64,000 nucleotides of DNA from Gordonia sp. PP30 (lineage in GTDB: Bacteria; Actinomycetota; Actinomycetes; Mycobacteriales; Mycobacteriaceae). The position numbers were made by a program, and so were the translations under genes. Of this stretch, positions 53,059-60,459 are shown one piece after another. The notes under the pieces are model-generated. The model was not told where the DNA came from and ran no database searches. It saw only the letters and a program-made list of their open reading frames with translations. Numbering within the stretch: position 1 is the first letter of the stretch; each line of letters opens with the position of its first letter. The DNA lies in NCBI RefSeq assembly GCF_023100845.1, contig NZ_CP095864.1:4154001-4218000 (forward strand), read 5' to 3'.

Positions 53059-54636
53059 GTGGTGAAGCATCGGTCGCGCCTGGCGAGTGCAGGACATACC
53101 CTGCGCTGGCTCTCGCACACGCCGTGGCCGATCCTCGCCCTGGACATGCTGCGCGCCAACCTGATCGGCGCACTCTTCACTTTCGCGTTCCTCCGCTTCG
53201 GCATGCCCGACGCCGACTCCATCTCGCTGGGCGAGATCAACGCGCAGAATCAGCTCTACTTCCTGGTGTATCTGGTCGTGGCGATCACCGTCGGCGCCTG
53301 GGCCTCCATCCAGTTGTCGATGCCGGTGCTCATCTGGCATCGGCGCCGGTCCAGGCTCGACGACGAAGCGGCCCGGCGGCGCGCTCTGCGCCTGCCCAGC
53401 CTGCTGACCGCGGTGAACCTGGGCTTGTGGATGTTCGGCGGCGTCCTCCTGGCCATGCTGAATCTCCGCAGCTCCGGGAAGAACGCGATCCTGGTGGGCC
53501 TCGCCAGCCTGATCGGCGCGCTGGTCACCGCGGTGCTGAGCTTCATGCAGTCCGAGAAGGTGCTGCGGCCCATCACCGTCGCGGCGATGGCCAATGATCC
53601 GGAGACCGCGAAAGCGCCCGGTGTCGCGGTGCGCATCGCGGCGTTCTGGACCGTCAGCGTCGCGGTACCGATGTCCGTCATCGTCGTGCTGATCGTGTTG
53701 CAGCGCGTAGGCACCATCGACGCCTCCGCCCAGGACCTCGAGCGGCCGATCCTGTGGATGGCCGTCGCCTCCATCGTGTTCGGCCTGCTCGCGATCAGCC
53801 GGCTGGTCCGGTCCATCACCGACCCGATCAAACAGATACGCACCGCGCTGCGGCAGGTGCGGGCCGGCAACCTGAACGTCGCCGTGAAGATCTACGACGG
53901 CAACGACCTCGGCCTCTTGCAGGCCGGCTTCAACGAGATGGTCGACGACCTGCGCGAACGGCAGGAGCTCCGCAATCTGTTCGGCCGCTACGTGGGCGAG
54001 GACGTGGCCCGTCGGGCCATCGAGAGCGGTACCGAACTCGGCGGCGAGGAACGCTACGTCGGGGTGCTCTTCGTCGACATCGTCGGGTCCACGCGGCTCG
54101 CGGTGAACCGCCCGCCGCGCGAGGTGGTGGAGCTGCTCAACGAGTTCTTCCAGATCGTGGTCGAGGTGGTCGGCCGGCACGGCGGCTTCGTCAACAAGTT
54201 CCAGGGCGACGCCGCGCTGGCGGTCTTCGGCGCCCCGCTGGATCAGGCCGACTTCGCCGGTGCGGCGCTGGCAGCGGGCCGTGAGCTACGGGTCGAGCTG
54301 GCCCGCAGGCTGGGCGATGTGGACATGGGCATCGGCGTCTCCGCGGGCAAGGCCGTCGCCGGCCACATCGGCGCCCAGCAGCGCCTGGAGTACACGGTGA
54401 TCGGCGACCCGGTGAACGAGGCGGCCCGGCTGACCGAACTGGCCAAGGACGAGCCGACCCGCGTGCTCGGCTCGGCTCGCGCGGTCTTCCTCGCCAGCGA
54501 TGCCGAGGCCGAGCACTGGCAGATCGGCGAGGGCATCGAACTCCGCGGACGCGGTATCGAGACCCTGCTCGCGCGGCCGAATCTGGTCGAGACCGCCCCC
54601 GACGTGATCGCCGAGGTGGCGGCCGACGAGGACTGA
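53059..54636 (+). CDS. Membrane class III adenylate cyclase with HAMP (Rv3645-like)
   Basis: This 525-residue cyclase makes cAMP. About six membrane helices occupy residues 25-265, then a HAMP domain (RLVRSITDPIKQIRTALRQV) and a class III catalytic domain (about 340-500). It keeps both metal-binding Asp residues (GVLFVDIVGST and GGFVNKFQGDAALAVFG), the Lys in NKFQGD that selects adenine, and Asn/Arg in VIGDPVNEAARL. This matches M. tuberculosis Rv3645, with the same neighbours. TACCGT ends six bases before the GTG, so the mRNA is probably leaderless. The stop codon overlaps palindrome A2. Confidence 0.95.
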   Translation: MVKHRSRLASAGHTLRWLSHTPWPILALDMLRANLIGALFTFAFLRFGMPDADSISLGEINAQNQLYFLVYLVVAITVGAWASIQLSMPVLIWHRRRSRLDDEAARRRALRLPSLLTAVNLGLWMFGGVLLAMLNLRSSGKNAILVGLASLIGALVTAVLSFMQSEKVLRPITVAAMANDPETAKAPGVAVRIAAFWTVSVAVPMSVIVVLIVLQRVGTIDASAQDLERPILWMAVASIVFGLLAISRLVRSITDPIKQIRTALRQVRAGNLNVAVKIYDGNDLGLLQAGFNEMVDDLRERQELRNLFGRYVGEDVARRAIESGTELGGEERYVGVLFVDIVGSTRLAVNRPPREVVELLNEFFQIVVEVVGRHGGFVNKFQGDAALAVFGAPLDQADFAGAALAAGRELRVELARRLGDVDMGIGVSAGKAVAGHIGAQQRLEYTVIGDPVNEAARLTELAKDEPTRVLGSARAVFLASDAEAEHWQIGEGIELRGRGIETLLARPNLVETAPDVIAEVAADED

Positions 54637-54707
54637 TCGTACTGACCCGTATCGTGCAAGCGACCTCCGGATAGAGATCGGCACCCCTTATACGGGTCAG
54701 TACGATC
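54635..54707. repeat. Interspersed palindrome family A, copy 2
   Basis: 73 bp; GATCGTACTGACCCGTAT (54635) and ATACGGGTCAGTACGATC (end 54707) pair perfectly over 18 bp. It overlaps the last two bases of the cyclase stop codon and is followed by the DUF559 gene. Confidence 0.9.
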
Positions 54708-54811
54708 GAGCACAAGAGCCGACACCGGCCACCTGTGGACAACCGCCGCTATCCACAGTCCTGCCTAGCACCCTCTCCCCAGTACGCCCTGACCTGCACA
54801 GACTCGAACGC

Positions 54812-55765
54812 ATGGAGATCGAGTCCATCCTGGCCGCCCACCACGGAGTCGTGCGCTGGTCGGCCCTACGCGGCGCCGGCATGACCTTCCCCGAACTCAA
54901 TGCGGCGGTGGCATCCGGACGACTCAGATTCCTGCGTCACGGCTGGTACGCCGCGGAGACCGCGGACCCGGTGGTGGTCGAGGCGGTGACCACCGGAGGC
55001 GTCTGCAGCTGCGTCTCGGCGCTGCGGCTCCACGGTGTGTGGATCCCGGAGGGATTTCACAAGGTGCACAAGCGAGCACGTCAAAGCGTCCATCGTGCCG
55101 GAGTCAAAGACCTGTGCACACGTCACGGCCGCCCGCTCCCTGAGCACGGCTCCGTCGATGACGTGCCGACCGCGCTGGCACACGCCGTCCGGTGTCTCGA
55201 CGCGGAGTCGATCGTGGTGGTGATGGACTCCATTCTGAACCTGGGCCTGATGAGCCGCGACGAGATCGAGTACCTCCTGCGCCGCACGCCGAAGCGGACA
55301 CAGGCGCTGCTGGATCGCTGCGACACCGCCGAAGCCGGCACCGAGACGATGGCGAGACTTCGGCTGAAGCGGCACGGCATCGCTGTCGCGACCCAAGTGG
55401 AGATCCCCGGTATCGGCCGGGTCGACCTCCTCGCCGGCAAGTGCCTGATCATCGAGGTGGACGGCGAGGGGTACCACGCTTCCTCGGAGCAATTTCATCG
55501 CGACCGGGAACGCGACGTGGAAGCGCACCGCCTCGGCCACCTCACGATGCGGCTCGCGTACCGGCAAGTCGTACACACGTGGGCCACCAGTGAGGCCGCC
55601 ATCCTCGCGGTCGTGCGGCGAGGCGATCACCTGCGGAAGCCGGCCGCCGCACACACGACCGAGGCCGACCCCGACCAGGACCCCCACCAAGATCAGGACC
55701 AGGACCAGGACCAGGACCAGGACCAGGACCAGGACCAGGACCAGGACCAGGACGGATCGTACTGA
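54812..55765 (+). CDS. AbiEi-like wHTH + DUF559 nuclease-fold protein with Asp-Gln tail
   Basis: This 317-residue protein has an N-terminal AbiEi-type winged helix (about 1-70: SILAAHHGVVRWSALRGAGM, RFLRHGWYAA) and a C-terminal DUF559/Vsr-like PD-(D/E)xK domain (about 175-265: TETMARLRLKRHG, GRVDLLAGKCLIIEVDGEGY) with conserved Glu, Asp and Glu/Asp. No AbiEii toxin gene is adjacent, so a classic toxin-antitoxin pair is not supported; such solitary proteins are common in actinobacteria. The last 30 residues are an Asp-Gln repeat encoded by a 6-bp tandem array. The stop codon is supplied by palindrome A3 (GGA TCG TAC TGA). It interrupts the core block between the cyclase and topA. Confidence 0.82.
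   Translation: MEIESILAAHHGVVRWSALRGAGMTFPELNAAVASGRLRFLRHGWYAAETADPVVVEAVTTGGVCSCVSALRLHGVWIPEGFHKVHKRARQSVHRAGVKDLCTRHGRPLPEHGSVDDVPTALAHAVRCLDAESIVVVMDSILNLGLMSRDEIEYLLRRTPKRTQALLDRCDTAEAGTETMARLRLKRHGIAVATQVEIPGIGRVDLLAGKCLIIEVDGEGYHASSEQFHRDRERDVEAHRLGHLTMRLAYRQVVHTWATSEAAILAVVRRGDHLRKPAAAHTTEADPDQDPHQDQDQDQDQDQDQDQDQDQDQDGSY
55694..55753 (+). repeat. (CAGGAC)10 hexanucleotide tandem repeat
   Basis: Ten perfect 6-bp units encode alternating Gln and Asp at the C-terminus of the DUF559 protein. Slippage by whole units would alter tail length without shifting the frame. Confidence 0.95.
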
Positions 55766-55827
55766 CCCGTATAGGGCAGACGGACGCCATATAGAGGTCG
55801 GCGTGCGCCATACGTGTCAGTACGATC
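55755..55827. repeat. Interspersed palindrome family A, copy 3
   Basis: 73 bp; GATCGTACTGACCCGTAT (55755) and ATACGTGTCAGTACGATC (end 55827) pair with one mismatch. It lies between the convergent DUF559 gene and topA, contributes the last four codons (including the stop) of the former, and ends three bases before the topA stop. It is likely a bidirectional terminator here. Confidence 0.9.
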
Positions 55828-55830
55828 GGC

Positions 55831-58800
55831 TCAGTCCGCTGGTTTCGTCGCCGGCGCCTTCTTGGCCGCCGTGGTCTTCTTCGCGGCCGTCTTCTTGGCC
55901 GCCGTCGTGGTCTTCGCAGCGGTCGTCTTCGTGGCCGTCGTGGTCTTCTTCGCCGCCGTCGACTTCTTGGCCGCGCTCGTCTTGGCCGCGGTCTTCTTCG
56001 CCGCCGTCTTCTTCGCCGCCGTCTTCTTCGCCGCCGTCTTCTTCGCCGCCGTCTTCTTCGCCGGGGCCTTCTTGGCTGCCGCCTTCTTGGTGGTCTTCTT
56101 CGCGGCCTTCTTGGCCGGGCCCCGCGCACGACGCTCCGCTAGCAGTTCCATCGCCCGCTCCGGGGTGATGGTGGCGACCTCGTCACCCTTCCGGAGGCTG
56201 GCGTTGGTCTCGCCGTCGGTGACGTACGGGCCGAAGCGGCCGTCCTTGATCACCATCGGCTGTCCGCTGGCCGAGTCCTCACCCAGTTCGCGCAGCGGCG
56301 GAGCGGCCGCGGCACGACCGCGCCGCTTCGGCTCGGCGTACAGCTTGAGCGCCTCCTCGAGGGTCACCGTGAAGAGCTGTTCCTCGGTGGCCAGCGACCG
56401 TGAGTCGCTCCCCTTCTTCAGGTACGGCCCGTATCGGCCGTTCTGCGCAGTGATCTCCTCGCCGCTGGCCGGGTCGACGCCGACCACGCGCGGAAGCGAC
56501 AGCAGCTTCAGCGCGTCCTCGAGGGTCACCGTCGAAATGTCCATGGTGCGCAGCAACGACCCGGTCCGTGGCTTCGGAGCCGCCTTCTTAGCGACCTTCT
56601 TCGCCGCCTTCTTGGCCGGCGCCTTGGTCACGACCGAACCGGCCGTGGCGACCTCGTCGAGGGCCACCACCTCCTCGCCGGCAGCGCCGGGCAGCAGCGA
56701 TCCGCCGCCGCGCGGGGTCGGGCCCTGCGGGATGGTCGCCGGAGCGACCTCGCCGCCGTCCCCATCGTCGTCGGACGGCAGGATCTCGGTCACGTACGGG
56801 CCGAAACGGCCCTCCTTGGCGACGATCTCGTGGCCGGTGACCGGGTCGACACCGAGCACGCGCCCCTCCTGCGGGGTCGAGAAGAGCTTCTCGGCCACCT
56901 CCAGGGTGAGCTCGTCGGGCGTCATGTCGGCGGGCAGATTCGCACGCTGCAGGTCCGGCTCCGCGTCCGGACCGGCGACATTGCGCTCCAGGTAGGGGCC
57001 GTAGCGGCCGACGCGGACGAAGATCGGCCGCCCCTGCTCGTCGTCGAGCAGCTTGATCGAGTTCACCTCGCGGGCGTCGATGCCCTCCAGGTTCACGCCG
57101 ACCAGCTTCTTCAGCCCGCCGAGGTTGGCGATCTCGTGCGCGGAACCGTCGTCGTCGGCCGCGCCCTGGTCCTCGGCGCCGAAGTAGAACTCGCTGAGCC
57201 AGCGGGTGCGGTCGGCGGAGCCGTTCGCGATCTGGTCGAGGTCGTCCTCGAGGGCCGCGGTGAAGTCGTAGTCGACGAGGCTGTTGAAATAGCTCTCCAA
57301 CAGGCCGACCACGGCGAACGCCACCCACGACGGCACCAGAGCGTTGCCCTTCTTCACCACGTAGCCGCGGTCCTGGATGGTGCCGATGATCGACGCGTAC
57401 GTCGACGGCCGCCCGATCCCGAGATCCTCCAACACCTTGACCAGCGAGGCCTCGGTGTAGCGGGCGGGCGGGTTGGTGGTGTGCCCGTCGGCGGTGAGCG
57501 ACGACGCGGTGAGCGCCTGCCCCTCGCGCAGATTCGGGAGACGGTTCTCGGCGTCATCGGCCTTGGTGTCGGTCTGCTCCTCGACGCCCTCGACGTACGC
57601 GGACAGGAAGCCCGGGAAGGTGATGGTGCGGCCGGACGACGCGAAGACCACCCGCTCACCAGTCGCGGCGGTGCCGCCGATCCGGAGAGTCATGGTGGTG
57701 CCCTTGGCGTCGGCCATCTGGGAGGCGACGGTCCGCTGCCAGATCAGCTCGTACAGCCGGAACTCGTCGGTGTTCAGCGCCGAGGCGAGCTGCCCGGGCG
57801 TCTTGAAGGTGTCTCCGGCGGGGCGGATCGCCTCGTGTGCTTCCTGCGCGTTCTTGACCTTGCGGTTGTACTGCCGCGGCGTCGCGTGCACGAACTCCGG
57901 TCCGTACAGCTCCCGCGCCTGATTGCGCGCGGCGTTGATGGCCGACTCGCTCAGCGTGGTCGAGTCGGTACGCATGTAGGTGATGTAGCCGTTCTCATAC
58001 AGCCGCTGCGCGGTGCGCATGGTGCGGTCCGACGAGAAGCGCAGCTTGCGGCCGGCCTCCTGCTGCAGCGTCGACGTCATGAACGGCGCGTACGGACGGC
58101 GCGTGTACGGCTTCTCCTCCACCGAGGTGACGGTGAGCTGCGCGTTCTGCAGGCCGGCGACCAGCGCGTTCGCACCCGATTCATCGAGCACTACGACGTC
58201 GTTCTTGCGGAGCTTGCCGTCCGGGCCGAAATCGCGACCGGTGGCGACGCGGGCGTCGTTCACCGACAGCAGTCGCGAGCCGAAGGTGCGCGGCGACGCC
58301 TCGGCTCCGGCGTCCATGGTGGCGGCGATGTCCCAGTAGTCGGCGGAGACGAAGGCCATCCGCTCGCGCTCGCGGTCGACGATGATGCGCGTCGCCACCG
58401 ACTGCACACGGCCCGCCGACAGCTTCGGCATGACCTTCTTCCACAGCACCGGCGAGACCTCGTAGCCGTAGAGGCGGTCGAGGATGCGGCGGGTTTCCTG
58501 GGCGTCGACCAGGTCGATGTCGAGGTCGCGCGGGTTCTCCGCGGCGGCACGGATCGCGGGCTCGGTGATCTCGTGGAAGACCATCCGCTTCACCGGGATC
58601 TTCGGCTTCAGTGTCTCCAGGAGGTGCCAGGCGATGGCCTCCCCCTCGCGGTCACCGTCCGTGGCGAGGTAGAGCTCGTCCACCTGCTTGAGCAGGGACT
58701 TCAGCTCGGTGACCGTCGACTTCTTGTCCGCGGACACCACGTAGAGCGGCTCGAAGCGGTCGTCGACGTTGACCCCGAGGCGCGCCCACGGCTGCCCCTT

Positions 58801-58971
58801 GTACTTGGCCGGCACATCGGCCGCACCGCGCGGCAGGTCACGGATGTGTCCGCGCGAGGATTCCACGATGTAGTTCCCGCCGAGGTAGCCGGCGATCTTG
58901 CGGGCCTTGGTCGGGGACTCGACGATGACGAGTCGCCGGACGGCGGGAGAATCGGTGTCGGTGGCGGCCAC
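55831..58971 (-). CDS. topA: DNA topoisomerase I
   Basis: TopA relaxes negative supercoils. At 1046 residues it is longer than typical mycobacterial TopA (about 934). Toprim domain: RRLVIVESPTKARKIAGYLG and ATDGDREGEAIAWHLLETL. The catalytic Tyr lies in NGYITYMRTDSTTLSESA. Four or more C-terminal Topo_C repeats follow (GRYGPYLERN, GRFGPYVTEILP, GRYGPYLKKGS, GRFGPYVTDGE), without zinc cysteines, as is usual in actinobacteria. A long Lys/Ala tail (about 110 residues, AAKKT units) increases DNA binding and processivity in this lineage. GTG start with AAGGG upstream. Confidence 0.97.
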   Translation of the reverse strand: MAATDTDSPAVRRLVIVESPTKARKIAGYLGGNYIVESSRGHIRDLPRGAADVPAKYKGQPWARLGVNVDDRFEPLYVVSADKKSTVTELKSLLKQVDELYLATDGDREGEAIAWHLLETLKPKIPVKRMVFHEITEPAIRAAAENPRDLDIDLVDAQETRRILDRLYGYEVSPVLWKKVMPKLSAGRVQSVATRIIVDRERERMAFVSADYWDIAATMDAGAEASPRTFGSRLLSVNDARVATGRDFGPDGKLRKNDVVVLDESGANALVAGLQNAQLTVTSVEEKPYTRRPYAPFMTSTLQQEAGRKLRFSSDRTMRTAQRLYENGYITYMRTDSTTLSESAINAARNQARELYGPEFVHATPRQYNRKVKNAQEAHEAIRPAGDTFKTPGQLASALNTDEFRLYELIWQRTVASQMADAKGTTMTLRIGGTAATGERVVFASSGRTITFPGFLSAYVEGVEEQTDTKADDAENRLPNLREGQALTASSLTADGHTTNPPARYTEASLVKVLEDLGIGRPSTYASIIGTIQDRGYVVKKGNALVPSWVAFAVVGLLESYFNSLVDYDFTAALEDDLDQIANGSADRTRWLSEFYFGAEDQGAADDDGSAHEIANLGGLKKLVGVNLEGIDAREVNSIKLLDDEQGRPIFVRVGRYGPYLERNVAGPDAEPDLQRANLPADMTPDELTLEVAEKLFSTPQEGRVLGVDPVTGHEIVAKEGRFGPYVTEILPSDDDGDGGEVAPATIPQGPTPRGGGSLLPGAAGEEVVALDEVATAGSVVTKAPAKKAAKKVAKKAAPKPRTGSLLRTMDISTVTLEDALKLLSLPRVVGVDPASGEEITAQNGRYGPYLKKGSDSRSLATEEQLFTVTLEEALKLYAEPKRRGRAAAAPPLRELGEDSASGQPMVIKDGRFGPYVTDGETNASLRKGDEVATITPERAMELLAERRARGPAKKAAKKTTKKAAAKKAPAKKTAAKKTAAKKTAAKKTAAKKTAAKTSAAKKSTAAKKTTTATKTTAAKTTTAAKKTAAKKTTAAKKAPATKPAD
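55991..56065 (-). repeat. 15-bp tandem repeat in the topA Lys/Ala tail
   Basis: Four identical units of GTCTTCTTCGCCGCC (55991-56050, plus-strand reading) and a fifth with two changes encode successive Ala-Ala-Lys-Lys-Thr pentapeptides of TopA. It is prone to expansion and contraction in steps of five residues. Confidence 0.92.
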
Positions 58972-59250
58972 GGGTGCCCTTCGCTCTGATGAATCGCTGC
59001 TCGTTGCCGTTGTACCTTATATATAGCGTCTTCTGCACATCGCCGCTTCGCCGAGTCGGCCCGCTGAGGCCACCGAGGACCGCGTACAACGGCCGGGATC
59101 AGGCACCCGCGCAACGATCGATCGACGCGGGAACACACCCGGGTTCACTGACTCGAGGGTGATTCCGTACCGGCCCGCGACCCGTTGGTTCGCACCGCGG
59201 GGCGCTCCTCCCCGGAGAAGCCTGCACGGTCCCCGGCGGTCACGCGGCGA

Positions 59251-59829
59251 CTAGGGGGTGGGCCAGGAGGCGTAGGCCTCGGCCACCGGGGGCGGACCGC
59301 CGACGGTCTCCAGCAGCCGGGTCCGGCGCTTGCGGCCCGTCACCCGGAGCGCCGGATGCTGGCCGCCCGAGCCGACCAGGGTCGGCGCGATACCCACCCG
59401 CATGAGGGCCGTCGCCAGCGGACCGTGAGTGTCGGGAGCATGCGGGTCGAGGCCGAGGACGTAGTGCGCACCCTCCGGGTGGCCCGACGCGAGAACCCAG
59501 AGGCGTAATGCCCGCGGCGACGGCGCCCACGCTTCCGGGACGGTCTTCACCGCGCCCGCCGACCAGCGCCGGTGCAGTGCGGTGAGCCGGGGGTTGGCCT
59601 CCGTGCGCGCCATCGGCGAACCCTCCTCGGATTCGGTGATCTCCGCTTCGAGGCCCGTGGCACGGATGTCGTCGCAGATGGCCTGGGCCCGCCACCGCGC
59701 GGCGACCACCACCGACACCCGCGCGCCGAAGGCCATATGCGTCGACTGCCCTTGTGCCGCAAGGAGTCCGGCGAGGTCGACGATCGCAGGGTCCTCCGTC
59801 TCGGCGGAGAACAACGACAACTGGCTCAC
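59251..59829 (-). CDS. Conserved hypothetical protein (Rv3647c-like)
   Basis: This 192-residue protein is found next to topA and cspA in Mycobacteriales (position of Rv3647c). Function is unknown. It starts MSQLSLFSAETEDPAIVDLA and has no membrane helices. Conserved-looking segments are FGARVSVVVAARWRAQAICD, LRLWVLASG and HYVLGLDPHAPDTHGPLATA. It has the feel of a small nucleotide- or RNA-interacting domain but no motif can be named. The GTG at 59829 is preferred over 59835 because TAGAGT (59842-59837, minus strand) lies seven bases before it, giving a leaderless start. Confidence 0.82.
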   Translation of the reverse strand: MSQLSLFSAETEDPAIVDLAGLLAAQGQSTHMAFGARVSVVVAARWRAQAICDDIRATGLEAEITESEEGSPMARTEANPRLTALHRRWSAGAVKTVPEAWAPSPRALRLWVLASGHPEGAHYVLGLDPHAPDTHGPLATALMRVGIAPTLVGSGGQHPALRVTGRKRRTRLLETVGGPPPVAEAYASWPTP

Positions 59830-60076
59830 CCTCACGACTCTACGGCGGGCAGGACGCCGATTCGGGCCGACAGGCGCAACGTCTGATCGTACTGTGGCGT
59901 AGCTATTCGGTTCGGCGGTAGTCGATCACTGTCGACCAGCAGCGATTCAGAAGCGTATTGGCCAGCGGCGGAACGGGCGGCGCAGTCGGGACAACGGCGG
60001 GGGTGGGCGACCTCAATCAGCATGGTACGGCTCGGCCGGCGGGCAGGGTCTGGACTTCTCTCAGCCGGCGCGCGGG

Positions 60077-60280
60077 TCAGGCGGGGTGGACACCCATCGC
60101 CTGCAGCCCACGATCGCTCTGCCCGAGTTCGTATTCGACGCGCTGATCCTCGGCGAGCGTCCGGAAGCCCTCGCCGGCGATCTCGGTGTAATCGACGAAG
60201 ACGTCGCGGTTGCCGTCGTCCGGCGCGATGAAGCCGTAGCCCTTCTCCGAGTTGAACCACTTCACGGTGCCCAGTGCCAT
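60077..60280 (-). CDS. cspA: Cold-shock protein CspA
   Basis: This 67-residue single-strand nucleic-acid-binding protein acts as an RNA chaperone. It starts [20 protein letters not shown], with RNP1 (KGYGFI) and RNP2 (VFVDY, usually VFVHY/F). The Asp at this RNP2 position and the [20 protein letters not shown] segment match mycobacterial CspA (Rv3648c). GGCAGGGAGGCAGAAG gives a strong ribosome site. It is divergent from the helicase gene. Confidence 0.96.
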   Translation of the reverse strand: MALGTVKWFNSEKGYGFIAPDDGNRDVFVDYTEIAGEGFRTLAEDQRVEYELGQSDRGLQAMGVHPA

Positions 60281-60459
60281 CTTCTGCCTCCCTGCCGACG
60301 AACCGGGTCACGCGCACTCGTCGCCGCGGCCCGGCCGGTCCAGCTAAGCACGACCGGCCGCACCGACGAGAACGCCGCGCGGTGCGGAAACGGCGACGAG
60401 GCGCACCACCCGCCCGCGACTACGATGGAACATCGGGCACGACGACCGGAAGGGACGGA

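Noticed and set aside
54804-54820. TCGAACGCATGGAG before the DUF559 gene as a second SOS box
   Set aside because: Only the left half-site matches; the right half (GTTCGA) is absent.
54812-55765. AbiE toxin-antitoxin pair
   Set aside because: The AbiEi-like winged helix is present, but there is no adjacent AbiEii nucleotidyltransferase; the neighbour downstream is topA on the opposite strand.
59884-59893. GATCGTACTG, a match to the end of palindrome family A
   Set aside because: Only ten bases match and there is no pairing partner arm; chance or a heavily decayed copy.
59832-60023. 63-codon minus-strand frame between the Rv3647c-like gene and cspA
   Set aside because: It has a CPDC motif and an ATG, but only weak coding bias, no ribosome site and no known counterpart in the otherwise conserved mycobacterial order. 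Left unannotated.
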